Shown piece after piece: positions 17,007 through 26,356 of a stretch of DNA of 64,000 bases. The notes beneath the pieces are model-generated. The model was not told where the DNA came from. It worked only from the letters and a program-made list of their open reading frames with translations, and searched no databases. Source of the stretch: UBA947 sp031550975 (GTDB lineage: Bacteria; Cyanobacteriota; Vampirovibrionia; Gastranaerophilales; Gastranaerophilaceae); assembly GCA_031550975.1 (NCBI GenBank), contig JAVBOC010000001.1, positions 62,001 through 126,000 of the forward strand, written 5' to 3'. Position numbers and translations under genes: made by a program. Numbering within the stretch: position 1 is the first letter of the stretch; every line of letters begins with the position of its first letter.

Positions 17007-17033
17007 GGGTTGTGTCAAGCCGTAGCATTGCAC

Positions 17034-17882
17034 TCACGCCATGTCAATAATCTTCTTCTCTTTGAGAAGTTTATCATAAATCCATTCCGGGACGAAGTTT
17101 TTGCCCATAACTATTTGACCGTTCATAATATTTGGTGCGTGGAAGTCTGAACCGCCCGTTACGATTAAACCTAATTCTTCTGCCATTGAGGAGAAATACT
17201 CAACAACTGCCGGAGAATGCTTTCTATGATATGCTTCAATCCCACGCAGGCCGCAGGTCATAAGTTCTTTTACAAGCGCTTCCGGTGCTTCAATGTCGTG
17301 TGGGTGAGCAATCACAGGGATTCCGCCCGCGTCGTAAATTATTTCCACCGCATCAAACGGAGTTACGGTTTTTCTTGGGACGTAAACTTGTGAGTTGTCG
17401 TTGATGTATTTTGCATAAGCTTCAATGACGCTTGTTGTGCCGCCTGCGCTTGTGATGGCCTTAGCAATATGCGGACGTCCGATACTGCCGCCTTCTGCCA
17501 CCTGGCGCGTAATGTCTTCGTATTTTATGCGGATGCTTTCTTTTTTAGCAAGCAGGTTGATGATCTCGTGCGTCTGCTCAACCCTTGCGTGCTGCTGGGT
17601 TTTTAGAAGGTCGCGGAAATCACTGTTTTTAACATCCATGAAATATCCTAAAATGTGAACTTCAGCCCCGTTGTGAAGGGTGTTAATTTCTACCCCTCCT
17701 ATGATTTCAAGTTTATGCTCTTTTTCTTTTATATATTCTTGTGCAACGTCATAAGCCATAACGTTATCGTGGTCTGTGATTGCGATGGCCTCCAGCCCAG
17801 CATCAATCGCCAAGTCCACAATCTTCTCCGGCGAGTAGACCCCGTCGGAAAAATAGGTATGAATGTGTAAGTCGGTTTTCAT
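17034..17882 (-). CDS. PHP-domain phosphoesterase (YciV/TrpH-like)
   Basis: A 282-residue metal-dependent phosphoesterase. The four PHP metal motifs are visible: DLHIHTYFSDG at the start, TDHDN near residue 37, GGVEI near 62, and GGSDFHAPN near 243, with AHPHD near 192. It matches the YciV/TrpH group, whose characterised members act on 3-prime,5-prime nucleotide bisphosphates and short RNAs. It lies 10 bp after the YmdB-like gene, which itself follows rny, so a nucleotide or RNA turnover role is reasonable. ATG 17882 is preceded by AAGGAAA. Confidence 0.85.
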   Translation of the reverse strand: MKTDLHIHTYFSDGVYSPEKIVDLAIDAGLEAIAITDHDNVMAYDVAQEYIKEKEHKLEIIGGVEINTLHNGAEVHILGYFMDVKNSDFRDLLKTQQHARVEQTHEIINLLAKKESIRIKYEDITRQVAEGGSIGRPHIAKAITSAGGTTSVIEAYAKYINDNSQVYVPRKTVTPFDAVEIIYDAGGIPVIAHPHDIEAPEALVKELMTCGLRGIEAYHRKHSPAVVEYFSSMAEELGLIVTGGSDFHAPNIMNGQIVMGKNFVPEWIYDKLLKEKKIIDMA

Positions 17883-17892
17883 CTTGATTTCC

Positions 17893-18747
17893 TTATTTAT
17901 CTATATTAACAAAAATTCTCGATATTGAAGTAGCGCAACCTGTCGCGACTTCAACTTCAATTTCAACGGCGTTTATCATATACGGTTTTTCGTCCGATAC
18001 GTCATAGCGCTCAGGCAGTCCGGTGGTGAATCTTTTTAAGGAGGTTTCATAATCCATCCCGATAACCCCCTCTGCAGCGCCGCATGAGCCGGCATCAGTA
18101 ATGTATGCCATACCGTTGTCAGTAATCTTTTCGTCTGCGGTTTGAACATGTGTGTGGGTTCCTAAAAACGCGCTCACGCCAAAGTCAGAACAATATTTTC
18201 CAAAACAGATTTTCTCAGCAGTGGCTTCCGCGTGAAAATCAACAATCACAATCGGTGTGATTTCTTTTAATCTTTTAATCTCCTCAATCGCTCCTGTCCA
18301 AGGTGAATCAATCGGCGGTAAAAAGGTTTGACCAAGAATGTTGATTACGGCGATTTTAACGGGATGGTCGGCTTCGTCTTGCTTGCAATCACTGGTTTCT
18401 AGTCCCTGGTCCCTAATCCCTAATATCCGGCTGCCGGCTCCCGGAACGCCGTTCGGATAATTAAACGGCCGAACGAGTCTGTCCGCGTTCTCGATAAAAG
18501 TAAAAATATCTTTCTTGTCAAAAATATGGTTACCGGAAGTCAGGCAGTCAATACCGTATTCAAGCAGCTGGTTATAGTTATTTTCAGTTAGCCCGAAGCC
18601 GTGTGAAGCGTTCTCGCAATTTGCGATAACAAAATCCGGCAGTGCATTTTTTTCTTTTAAATCCGCCAAATAATCGCGCACCACGAACCGCCCCGGTCGC
18701 CCGACTATATCTCCAAAAAATAATATCTTTATTGTCTCACTTGTCAT
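17893..18747 (-). CDS. YmdB-type metallophosphoesterase (TIGR00282 family) with an in-frame repeat insertion
   Basis: A 284-residue calcineurin-like phosphoesterase. Motifs FFGDIVGRPGR, NCENASHGFG, TSGNHIFDKK (about residue 70) and GTHTHVQTADE (about 194) are those of YmdB, a cyclic-nucleotide phosphodiesterase that follows rny in Bacillus. The same order (rny then ymdB-like) is seen here. Residues about 108-118 (LGIRDQGLETSD) are encoded by a TAGGGACTAG-type repeat (18392-18424) between two conserved blocks and look like an insertion. ATG 18747 lacks a clear ribosome site. Confidence 0.85.
   Translation of the reverse strand: MTSETIKILFFGDIVGRPGRFVVRDYLADLKEKNALPDFVIANCENASHGFGLTENNYNQLLEYGIDCLTSGNHIFDKKDIFTFIENADRLVRPFNYPNGVPGAGSRILGIRDQGLETSDCKQDEADHPVKIAVINILGQTFLPPIDSPWTGAIEEIKRLKEITPIVIVDFHAEATAEKICFGKYCSDFGVSAFLGTHTHVQTADEKITDNGMAYITDAGSCGAAEGVIGMDYETSLKRFTTGLPERYDVSDEKPYMINAVEIEVEVATGCATSISRIFVNIDK
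18392..18424. repeat. TAGGGACTAG-type repeat (R5) inside a coding region
   Basis: CTGGTTTCTAGTCCCTGGTC followed by CCTAATCCCTAAT lies wholly inside the YmdB-type gene and keeps its frame. Confidence 0.75.
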
Positions 18748-18761
18748 TTTTTACTCTATCT

Positions 18762-18847
18762 GTCATTCCGAACTTGTTTCGGAATCTGGGTCGCTAAGGG
18801 TAAGGTAAACCGCATAAGCCCAGATGCTGAAACAAGTTCAGCATGAC
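18762..18847. repeat. Dispersed palindromic repeat R2
   Basis: GTCATTCCGAACTTGTTTCG at the left and AACAAGTTCAGCATGAC at the right, between rny and the YmdB-like gene; it may act as an RNA-processing or attenuation hairpin in that operon. Confidence 0.75.
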
Positions 18848-18859
18848 AATGGTGTGTAT

Positions 18860-20380
18860 TTACTTTGCAACCTCTGTTGTGCGGAATTCGCGGACAACAG
18901 TTACACGGATTTGACCCGGATAATCCAGTTCGTCCTCAATACGTTTTGCGATGTCGCGGGCAAGTTTTTGTGAAGCTAAATCGTCAAATTTTTCCGCTTC
19001 AACAATAATACGAACCTCGCGTCCTGCTTGTACTGCAAACGACTGTTTTATGCCTTCGTAACTGTTTACGATTTCCTCGATTTTGTTTAGACGTTTGATG
19101 TAAATCTCTAACGTGTCGCGTCTTGCGCCCGGTCTGCCTGCAGAAATCGCATCGGCAACTTTCACTAAGACCGCTTCAATTGTGTTAGCTACAACATCAT
19201 CGTGGTGTGCTTCAATCGCGTGAATAACCTCAGGGCGTTCGCCGTAACGGTTTGCGATTTCAACACCGAGCTGAATATGTGTGCCTTCTTGAGTTTGGTC
19301 AACGGCTTTTCCTATGTCGTGGAGAAGCCCGGCACGTTTTGCAATATCGACGTTTGCGCCGATTTCAGCCGCGAGCATTCCTGCGATGTGACCGACTTCG
19401 AGCGAATGTTTGAGAACATTTTGCCCGTAGCTGGTTCTATAATACAGACGTCCGAGGGTTTTTGTCAGTTCCTTGTTCAAGCCCATAACGCCCATATCAA
19501 GTGCAGCGTTTTCCCCTTCGGTGAAGATTTTTTGGTCAACTTCTTCGCCTGCTTTTTCAACCATTTCTTCTATTCGAACAGGGTGGATTCTTCCATCAAC
19601 GATAAGTTTTTCTAACGCCAGTTTTGCAATCTCGCGTCTTACCGGGTCAAAGCTTGATAATACAACTGCTTCAGGGGTGTCGTCAATAATGAAATCAACT
19701 CCTGTGAGTGTTTCAAGCGTACGGATGTTACGGCCTTCACGTCCGATAATCCGACCTTTCATGTCATCGCTTGGGAGTCCGACAACCGAAACTGTTGTTT
19801 CGACTACCTGTTCTATCATGCAGCGCTGCATTGTTGTTGATAAAATCTCTTTTGATTTTTCGAGCGCTGATTCTTTAATTTTCGCTTCGTTTTCACGGAT
19901 TAAATGCATCTGTTCTTGCGCAAGGTCATTTTTTAATTGTTCAAGCAGTTGTTTTTTTGCATCCTCTGCTGACATCCCTGCAATCCGTTCTAATTCTTGA
20001 GTTTGTTTCTGAATAATCTCAGCCAGGTAATCTTCTTTTTCCAAAAGCTCGTCGACTTTGCGCTGAACCTGAATTTCTTTTTCAGTGTATTCTTGGATTT
20101 TGTCTTCCAACATGTCTTCGCGTTTGTCGAGTTTTTGCTCTTGTCTTAGGATTTCCTGTCTGCGTTCACGTTCTTCTTCATTAAGTTTTTCTCTGTCATC
20201 TTTAATTTCTTCAACCGCTTTAATTCTTGCTTCCTGGATTAAGATTTTTTCTCTTTCTTCCAATGCAGCGCGGTCTTTTTCTGTGCTAAGCTGCACGGTT
20301 TTAAATTTGTTTTGCTGTAAAATAAGCACAGCAACGAGGATTATTATTACAATAACCGCAACAATTAGTCCAATACCCAT
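18860..20380 (-). CDS. rny: Ribonuclease Y
   Basis: A 506-residue membrane-anchored endoribonuclease starting mRNA decay. An N-terminal helix (residues 3-22) is followed by a long coiled coil (about 25-190), a KH domain with GRIIGREGRNIRTLE (about 210), and an HD domain with HDIGKAVD and AHHDD. The end ELDYPGQIRVTVVREFR is typical. A promoter at 20620-20648 would give a leader of about 230 nt rich in repeat-derived structure. It heads a transcript with the YmdB-like and PHP genes. Confidence 0.95.
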   Translation of the reverse strand: MGIGLIVAVIVIIILVAVLILQQNKFKTVQLSTEKDRAALEEREKILIQEARIKAVEEIKDDREKLNEEERERRQEILRQEQKLDKREDMLEDKIQEYTEKEIQVQRKVDELLEKEDYLAEIIQKQTQELERIAGMSAEDAKKQLLEQLKNDLAQEQMHLIRENEAKIKESALEKSKEILSTTMQRCMIEQVVETTVSVVGLPSDDMKGRIIGREGRNIRTLETLTGVDFIIDDTPEAVVLSSFDPVRREIAKLALEKLIVDGRIHPVRIEEMVEKAGEEVDQKIFTEGENAALDMGVMGLNKELTKTLGRLYYRTSYGQNVLKHSLEVGHIAGMLAAEIGANVDIAKRAGLLHDIGKAVDQTQEGTHIQLGVEIANRYGERPEVIHAIEAHHDDVVANTIEAVLVKVADAISAGRPGARRDTLEIYIKRLNKIEEIVNSYEGIKQSFAVQAGREVRIIVEAEKFDDLASQKLARDIAKRIEDELDYPGQIRVTVVREFRTTEVAK

Positions 20381-20619
20381 TTACCGGTACCTGTCCTTCT
20401 CTATTTTTTTTATAATACACGCAAACGCCCGACACATATAGCCTGCCGGACTCTCATTAAATTATTTTTTTAATAGGATTTTTTGCATATATCTTTCAAA
20501 AAATGTTTTCTACTACATCTTCTTGCTCGTTCGCTTGTAACGTGTCTTTGGAACCTTCTTGCCCTGCTGACCGCAGGTCAACCTGTTTCTTCGCACTCAG
20601 CTCACTCGCGCTGTCCTAA

Positions 20620-20648
20620 ATTGTATCATACTATCGTCTATTTGTAAA
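20620..20648 (-). promoter_or_regulatory. rny promoter
   Basis: Minus strand TTTACA (20648-20643), 17-bp spacer, TG-A-TACAAT (hexamer 20625-20620). Confidence 0.65.
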
Positions 20649-20653
20649 CACGA

Positions 20654-20682
20654 TTTACGGCGCCCACGTTTTATGATAAAAT
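20654..20682 (+). promoter_or_regulatory. pepA promoter
   Basis: TTTACG (20654-20659), 17-bp spacer, extended -10 TG-A-TAAAAT (20674-20682). Confidence 0.65.
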
Positions 20683-20713
20683 GGTTAAAAAGTAAGAAAA
20701 AAGGAGAGAGAAA

Positions 20714-22057
20714 ATGGAAATAAAAATTACAAATAATGCAGATAATTATGACATTTTAGTGCAAGGTGTTTTTGAAGGCGAAGACTTTGGAGAACAAGTT
20801 ACAGCAGACTTTGAAGGCAAATCAGGTCAGACTTATTTGGTTAACCCAAAAAAACTTTTGCTCGGACTTGGTAAAAAAGAGGAAGTCGATTCTGACAACT
20901 TGCGTGAGGCAATCGCTAAAGCCGTTAAAAAACTTCAATCTATCAAAGCCAAACGCGCCGCTTTTAATATTGACCGTTTTGTAGATACAAACATCGCACT
21001 CGGCGCGGTGATTGCGAATTATTCTTTCGACAAATATAAAACTGAAAAATCTGACAGATTAGAAGAAATTGCTTTTAACTGGTCTGATGATTTTAATATC
21101 GACCGTGCAAAAATCCTCGGCGAAGCAATGGAATTTACGCGCAACATCGCAAACGAGCCTGCGCAATATGCGACCCCGACAAAGCTCGCTGAATTGGCGC
21201 AAAGTTTCACAGGGTTAGACACTAAAATCTACGAAAAAGACGAGATTGAAAAAATGGGAATGGGTGCATTTTTGGCAGTCGGCTTAGGAAGCGCTCAGCC
21301 GCCAAAATTTATCCACATGAAATACGCCCCAAAAAATGCGAAGAAAAAAATCGCGCTTGTCGGTAAAGGTATTTGTTTTGATAGCGGCGGACTTGATATC
21401 AAACCGGCGTCTTCAATGCTTACTATGAAAGATGATATGGCGGGTTCTGCGTGCGTTCTGGGGATTATGAGCGTGTTGCACAAACTGAACCCTGAAGTTG
21501 AAATCCATGGCATCATCGCGGCTTGTGAAAATATGCCGGGCTGCAATGCTTACAAACCGGGCGATGTTTTGACTGCGAAAAACGGTAAAACAATCGAAAT
21601 CGATAACACAGACGCGGAAGGCCGTTTGACTTTGGCTGACGCGCTTTGCTATGCAAACGAACTTGGCGTGGATGAGATTATCGACATCGCAACTCTAACG
21701 GGCGCGTGCGTTGTGGCACTTGGCACATTAGCATCAGGAATTATGGGCAACGACGAAGATATGATTCGCAACCTGATTGATACCGGGGCAAAGACAGGCG
21801 AACGCCTTTGGCAGTTGCCGATGTACAAAGAATACAAAGACAGTCTGAAAAGCTGCGTTGCTGATATGAAAAACACCGGCTCACGCTGGGGCGGCGCATC
21901 AACCGCGGGAATCTTCTTAAAAGAATTCGTAAAAGATGTAAAATGGACTCACATCGACATCGCAGGAACAGCGTTTTTAGAAAAACCGCAGAAAGAATTC
22001 GTTGCGGGTTCAACAGCTTCAGGCGTCAGAACGTTATTGAACTATATATCATCATAA
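20714..22057 (+). CDS. pepA: Leucyl aminopeptidase (M17)
   Basis: A 447-residue dinuclear-metal aminopeptidase. The C-terminal catalytic domain carries KGICFDSGGLDIKP (Lys and Asp metal ligands, about residue 219), MKDDMAG, and the family hallmark NTDAEGRLTLADAL (about residue 297). The N-terminal domain is shorter than in E. coli PepA, which explains the lower total length. ATG 20714 is preceded by AAAGGAGAG. Confidence 0.93.
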   Translation: MEIKITNNADNYDILVQGVFEGEDFGEQVTADFEGKSGQTYLVNPKKLLLGLGKKEEVDSDNLREAIAKAVKKLQSIKAKRAAFNIDRFVDTNIALGAVIANYSFDKYKTEKSDRLEEIAFNWSDDFNIDRAKILGEAMEFTRNIANEPAQYATPTKLAELAQSFTGLDTKIYEKDEIEKMGMGAFLAVGLGSAQPPKFIHMKYAPKNAKKKIALVGKGICFDSGGLDIKPASSMLTMKDDMAGSACVLGIMSVLHKLNPEVEIHGIIAACENMPGCNAYKPGDVLTAKNGKTIEIDNTDAEGRLTLADALCYANELGVDEIIDIATLTGACVVALGTLASGIMGNDEDMIRNLIDTGAKTGERLWQLPMYKEYKDSLKSCVADMKNTGSRWGGASTAGIFLKEFVKDVKWTHIDIAGTAFLEKPQKEFVAGSTASGVRTLLNYISS

Positions 22058-22061
22058 ACTC

Positions 22062-22189
22062 GTCATGTTGGGGCAAGCGAGCAGAAGGCGAAAGCGGAGT
22101 GTGCCTGTTTAATGCGGGTACAGCCGAAACATCTCAAACCCGAGGCATATCGCATAAATATTGAGATTCTTCGCAAAGCTCAGAATGAC
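22062..22189. repeat. Dispersed palindromic repeat R1
   Basis: GTCATGTTGGGGCAAGCGAG to TTCGCAAAGCTCAGAATGAC, between the convergent pepA and amidase genes; it probably serves as a two-way terminator. Confidence 0.8.
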
Positions 22190-22194
22190 GGAGT

Positions 22195-23571
22195 TTATTT
22201 AGAATTCTTAACCCAATCTTCAATTCCATCAGCAATCGCTTTAGCGGTTTGCTTTTGGAAGTTCGCGTCGCGCAATAATTCCATATCATACGGGTTAATC
22301 ATATACCCGACTTCAATGAGCAGACTAAGAGCCTCGGTATTTCTAACAAGTGCAAGGCTTCCTTGGCGAACGCCGTCGTTTTTGGTTTTTAATTGAGTTG
22401 TCATTGATTTCATTAAACTTTCAGCCAGCGGTTTTGCCTGCGGGTAGTAGTAATAAATACTTGTACCGCGATAATCCAGCGGGTTAAGATTATCAGGTAC
22501 AGCGTTGTTGTGAATGCTAAGCAGAATTGACGCATTCTCTTTGTTTGATGCAACAACACGCTCTTTTAAGCCCAAATAGCAGTCGGTGCAGCGAGTCATA
22601 TAAACCTCTGCGCCGCGCAGCGCTAATTCTTCATTCAAGTATTTTGAAATTGCAAGATTTATATCTTTTTCTTTGTCCTTAAAACATCCGACAGCGCCGG
22701 ATTCATAGCCGCCGTGACCCGGATCAACAGAAATCTTAACTCCTTTTAACGGGCAAACCTTATCGATAGCAAGAGCTTTTCTTATTTTTAATACAAATTT
22801 GTTGCCTTCGTAATTTCCTGAATAGCCGACCAATTTGTGGTCAACAGGGAATTCAAAACCAGCATCAGGGCCGTAGAAATTTAATTTTAGCGGTGTGCCT
22901 TCGGTGATTACATAAGGGATTTTATTGCAAAGATCAAAGGTATAAATTTCGAAATTGTCGTCTTCGGAGTAAGTTGGTTTTTTGATTGTAACTGCTCCTT
23001 CTTTTACGCTTCCTTGAGGACTTGTTATATTTTCCGAAACATTTACCCCGGCGGTGCTAACGTTTCCTCTGTAAATCCAGGCTTTTGTATTGTCGTTTAA
23101 TGAAACGCGGAAAAAATCACCCTGTTCGCCGTCGATATTTAATAGAACGCCTTTTTGAAAATGTGAAAGTCTGTTAATTCCTGCGTCAACCGGAGTGGAG
23201 CGCATTGGTGCAGCATCGGTTGAAACCGCTACTTTTATCGGTTGCGCAAACGGTGAGAATGCTGCTTTTGCGCCGGTGATTGGGGCGCTTGCCGGTCTTG
23301 TAATAATATACGTTAGCGTCTTGTCGCCGGATTTTATATTGAAAATATTTCGCCCGGGTTTTAGCTCGACTGTGTAAGCAAACGCGCCTTCCAAACTCAT
23401 AAACACCGGTTGGTCGTTTACTGTAACGGTTTCGCCTGGAGTGGAAGAACCTATAAAGAAGGTCGAATCGGAGTTAATTGTGAGCATTGTGCGCGACGGA
23501 TAAGCAATCTCTAACGCGAATGCTGCCCCTCCCATTAACATAATCATAAATAATAAAAGAAATTTTTTCAT
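22195..23571 (-). CDS. N-acetylmuramoyl-L-alanine amidase with SH3-like domain
   Basis: A 458-residue exported amidase cutting the bond between muramic acid and the stem peptide. A signal peptide (FLLLFMIMLMGGAAFA, cleavage near residue 19) is followed by a beta-sandwich stretch, an SH3-like segment (about 115-180), another beta-rich linker, and the Amidase_3 domain from about residue 275. Zinc ligands appear in DPGHGG, the Glu of KEKDINL and SIHNN; the catalytic Glu is in LLIEVGYM. ATG 23571 has no ribosome site; TG-A-TATAAT ends 9 nt upstream, so the leader would be about 2 nt. Confidence 0.9.
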   Translation of the reverse strand: MKKFLLLFMIMLMGGAAFALEIAYPSRTMLTINSDSTFFIGSSTPGETVTVNDQPVFMSLEGAFAYTVELKPGRNIFNIKSGDKTLTYIITRPASAPITGAKAAFSPFAQPIKVAVSTDAAPMRSTPVDAGINRLSHFQKGVLLNIDGEQGDFFRVSLNDNTKAWIYRGNVSTAGVNVSENITSPQGSVKEGAVTIKKPTYSEDDNFEIYTFDLCNKIPYVITEGTPLKLNFYGPDAGFEFPVDHKLVGYSGNYEGNKFVLKIRKALAIDKVCPLKGVKISVDPGHGGYESGAVGCFKDKEKDINLAISKYLNEELALRGAEVYMTRCTDCYLGLKERVVASNKENASILLSIHNNAVPDNLNPLDYRGTSIYYYYPQAKPLAESLMKSMTTQLKTKNDGVRQGSLALVRNTEALSLLIEVGYMINPYDMELLRDANFQKQTAKAIADGIEDWVKNSK

Positions 23572-23580
23572 GTTAATATG

Positions 23581-23589
23581 ATTATATCA
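23581..23589 (-). promoter_or_regulatory. Extended -10 for near-leaderless amidase transcript
   Basis: TG-A-TATAAT on the minus strand, hexamer ending 9 nt before ATG 23571. The region also holds the alaS leader on the other strand. Confidence 0.55.
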
Positions 23590-23608
23590 GAGAAAAGAAG
23601 GAAAAACC

Positions 23609-26203
23609 ATGTTAAGCGGAAATGAGATTAGACAGTTATTTTTGGATTATTTTGAGAAAAAGCGCCAACACACTATTGTGGAAAGTTCCAGCCTTGTGCC
23701 GGATAATCCGACCGTGTTGCTAACAACAGCCGGCATGTTGCAGTTTATGCCGATATATTTAGGTTACGAAAAATCGCCGTATGAGCCGGCAAGAGCAGCT
23801 TCGTGCCAAAAATGCGCTCGCGCAGGCGGAAAAGATTCTGATATTGAAAACGTCGGCAGAACACCTCGCCACCACACTTTCTTTGAAATGTTGGGCAACT
23901 TTGCGTTTGGTGATTATTATAAAAAAGAAGTCATCCCTTGGACTTGGGAATTTGTTACCGAAGTCTTAAAGCTTGATCCTGAGCGTCTTTGGATAACAGT
24001 GTTTGAAAGTGACGACGAAGCTTTTGATATTTGGACAAAAGATGTTGGAATCCCTGCTCACAAAGTTTTGCGCAAGGGTAAAAAAGATAATTTCTGGGGC
24101 CCTCCGGGTGCTTCAGGTTCTTGCGGCCCGTGCTCAGAAATCCACTACGATTTGGGCGCTGAGTTCAAATGCAGCGACGATTGCGGAATTGATACTTGCG
24201 AATGCGACCGCTGGGTTGAGATTTGGAACTTAGTATTCACTGAACTTTTCCAGGACGAGGAAGGCAATTTCTCCCCGCTTGATAAGAAAAACGTCGACAC
24301 CGGTATGGGCTTGGAGCGCGTAACCATGGTTGTTCAAAACAAATTGTCGACCTTTGAGACCGATTTGTTAAAACCGATTTTGGACAAAGTGAGCGAAATG
24401 TCGGGGGTAAAATACAAAGCGTCAGCAAAAACCGATATTTCTTTGCGCATAATTACCGACCACGCACGCTGCGTAACGTTTCTGATTAACGACGGCGTAA
24501 TCCCGGGTAACGAAGGCAGAAGTTATGTCCTGCGTATGATTTTGCGTCGCGCATTGCGCCACGGCAAGATTTTGGGGATGGAACTTCCGTTCCTTTATAA
24601 AATCGTTGACACCGTAATCGATCTATACAAAGGCGCATATATGGATTTGGCAGCCAATAAAGACAAAATTAAAGACGTGATCAGACAAGAAGAAGAACGT
24701 TTTAATCTGACTCTTGAGCGCGGTTACAAAATGCTCGACGAGTTTATTGATTCGAAAAAAGATATTGATGGCGAAAGCGCGTTTAAATTATATGACACTT
24801 TCGGATTCCCGTTTGAACTTACAAAAGAAATCGCAGAAGAACAGGGTCTAAAAGTTGACGAAACAGGCTTCAAAAAGGCTATGCAGGAGCAAAAAGACCG
24901 TGCAAAAGCCGCGACACAAAAGATTAGTTTAACAGATGACTTAAAATACGTTGCGATTGAAGAAAAATCCGGCGCAACAAAATTTATTGGATACTGCGAT
25001 GCGACTTGCGCAGACGCGAAAATCGTTGCTGTGGTTGAAGGCGATGGCTACACTGACATCGTTTTGGACAAAACTCCGTTCTACGCTGAATGCGGCGGAC
25101 AATCAGGCGATACAGGTTTAATTGAGGGCAAAAACGTTAAAGCCGAAGTCTTGACGACTTTTAAAGTCAATGATTTGTTCGTTCATCGCGCGCAAATTAT
25201 TAACGGCGCACCGACGGCTGGCGACGAGGTTAAAGCTTGTATTGACGAATCCCGCAGGTCTGAAATAGTTGTTCACCACTCGGCGGCTCACTTGCTGCAA
25301 GCGGCGCTCATTAAGGTTCTTGGCGACGAAGTAAAACAGGCAGGTTCGTCTGTTGAAGACAACCGTGCGCGTTTTGATTTCTCGTTCTCGCGTGCGATGA
25401 CGCCACAAGAAATTAACGATGTTGAAGATATTTTAAACGGCTGGATTGCTTGCGGACTGGATATTTCTACAGTTGAGATGGCGATTGAAGAAGCAAAACG
25501 CACGGGCGCGATTTCGTTGTTTGGCGAAAAATACGGCGATGTGGTACGCGTTGTAACTATGGGCGAAATCTCTTGCGAGCTTTGTGCCGGAACTCATGCG
25601 GCAAACACCCGCGATTTGCGTTTGGCTAAAATCGTTTCAGAAGGCGCGATTGCAGCCGGAATCCGTAGGATTGAAATCGTAGTTTCTAAAGCTGCGTTTG
25701 AATTTATGGACGCGCGTGTTCGCGAATTAGACAAATTGTCTTCGCTCTTTAAAGCACAGTACGATGAGGTTATCGGGCGTGTTGAAAAGATTCAGGAAGA
25801 AAACAAAGAGCTTCAAAAAGAACTCTCACAATTAAAAAGCGGCGCTGCGCGTGAGAAATTTGCAACCTTTATTTCCAAGGCTCAAGATATTGCGGGCGGA
25901 AAACTGTTTATCACGAAGGTTGAAGACTTTGACGCTGAAGCGATGCGCACAGGTGCAGAACTCATGGGACAAAAGCTTGGCGAGAGCATCGTAGTTTTGG
26001 CTTCCGGTCAATCTGTTTTAGCAAGAGTTTCAGAAGGGTTTGTTAAAAAAGGCATTAACGCGGGACAAATCGTTGGTGAAATCGCCCGCGCAACGGGTGC
26101 AAACGGTGGCGGTCGCCCAAACTTCGCCCAAGGCGGCGTCAAAGACTCATCAAAACTCGATGACGTACTCGCAAAGATACAAAAAGATATTAAGAGTTTG
26201 TAG
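23609..26203 (+). CDS. alaS: Alanyl-tRNA synthetase
   Basis: An 864-residue class II synthetase charging and editing tRNA-Ala. The catalytic core has TTAGMLQFMP (motif 1 region), the RTPRHHTFFEMLGNFAFGDYYK block (motif 2, about residues 89-110) and GMGLERV (motif 3). The editing domain shows HSAAHLLQAAL (HxxxH, about residue 553) and CAGTHA. A C-terminal coiled coil and C-Ala domain ending GGGRPNFAQGG complete it. ATG 23609 follows GAAGGA. Confidence 0.97.
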   Translation: MLSGNEIRQLFLDYFEKKRQHTIVESSSLVPDNPTVLLTTAGMLQFMPIYLGYEKSPYEPARAASCQKCARAGGKDSDIENVGRTPRHHTFFEMLGNFAFGDYYKKEVIPWTWEFVTEVLKLDPERLWITVFESDDEAFDIWTKDVGIPAHKVLRKGKKDNFWGPPGASGSCGPCSEIHYDLGAEFKCSDDCGIDTCECDRWVEIWNLVFTELFQDEEGNFSPLDKKNVDTGMGLERVTMVVQNKLSTFETDLLKPILDKVSEMSGVKYKASAKTDISLRIITDHARCVTFLINDGVIPGNEGRSYVLRMILRRALRHGKILGMELPFLYKIVDTVIDLYKGAYMDLAANKDKIKDVIRQEEERFNLTLERGYKMLDEFIDSKKDIDGESAFKLYDTFGFPFELTKEIAEEQGLKVDETGFKKAMQEQKDRAKAATQKISLTDDLKYVAIEEKSGATKFIGYCDATCADAKIVAVVEGDGYTDIVLDKTPFYAECGGQSGDTGLIEGKNVKAEVLTTFKVNDLFVHRAQIINGAPTAGDEVKACIDESRRSEIVVHHSAAHLLQAALIKVLGDEVKQAGSSVEDNRARFDFSFSRAMTPQEINDVEDILNGWIACGLDISTVEMAIEEAKRTGAISLFGEKYGDVVRVVTMGEISCELCAGTHAANTRDLRLAKIVSEGAIAAGIRRIEIVVSKAAFEFMDARVRELDKLSSLFKAQYDEVIGRVEKIQEENKELQKELSQLKSGAAREKFATFISKAQDIAGGKLFITKVEDFDAEAMRTGAELMGQKLGESIVVLASGQSVLARVSEGFVKKGINAGQIVGEIARATGANGGGRPNFAQGGVKDSSKLDDVLAKIQKDIKSL

Positions 26204-26213
26204 TTGTAAATTC

Positions 26214-26337
26214 GTCATGTTGAGTACTCTGCCGAACAAAACGATTAAGTATCGTTTTGCGAGAGGGAAGAAACATTTCAAAGTCTTTATACACTGCGCA
26301 TGTTTTGAGATTCTTCGGGCTTTGCCCTCAGAATGAC
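26214..26337. repeat. Dispersed palindromic repeat R1
   Basis: Close copy of the element at 1514-1634 (GTCATGTTGAGTACTCTGCC to CCCTCAGAATGAC), between alaS and dut. Confidence 0.85.
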
Positions 26338-26356
26338 GGCAAAAGGAGGATAGAAA

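Larger units (their letters stand above)
20381..20713. other. Divergent intergenic region between rny and pepA
   Basis: 333 bp with no gene. It holds divergent promoters for rny and pepA and, at about 20553-20586, an inverted-repeat block (GCTGACCGCAGGTCA) flanked by CTTGCCCTGC and ACCTGTTTC whose reverse complement recurs at about 57660-57688 in the prophage. Confidence 0.7.

Noticed and set aside
18735..18765. Leaderless -10 (TAGAGT) before the YmdB-type gene
   Set aside because: The hexamer is weak, lacks the TG extension and the spacing is only 5-6 nt, so it was left out of the leaderless list.
19473..20000. Serine-rich plus-strand open frame opposite rny
   Set aside because: It mirrors the Glu/Lys-rich coiled coil of RNase Y; the composition is what an antisense reading of such codons gives.
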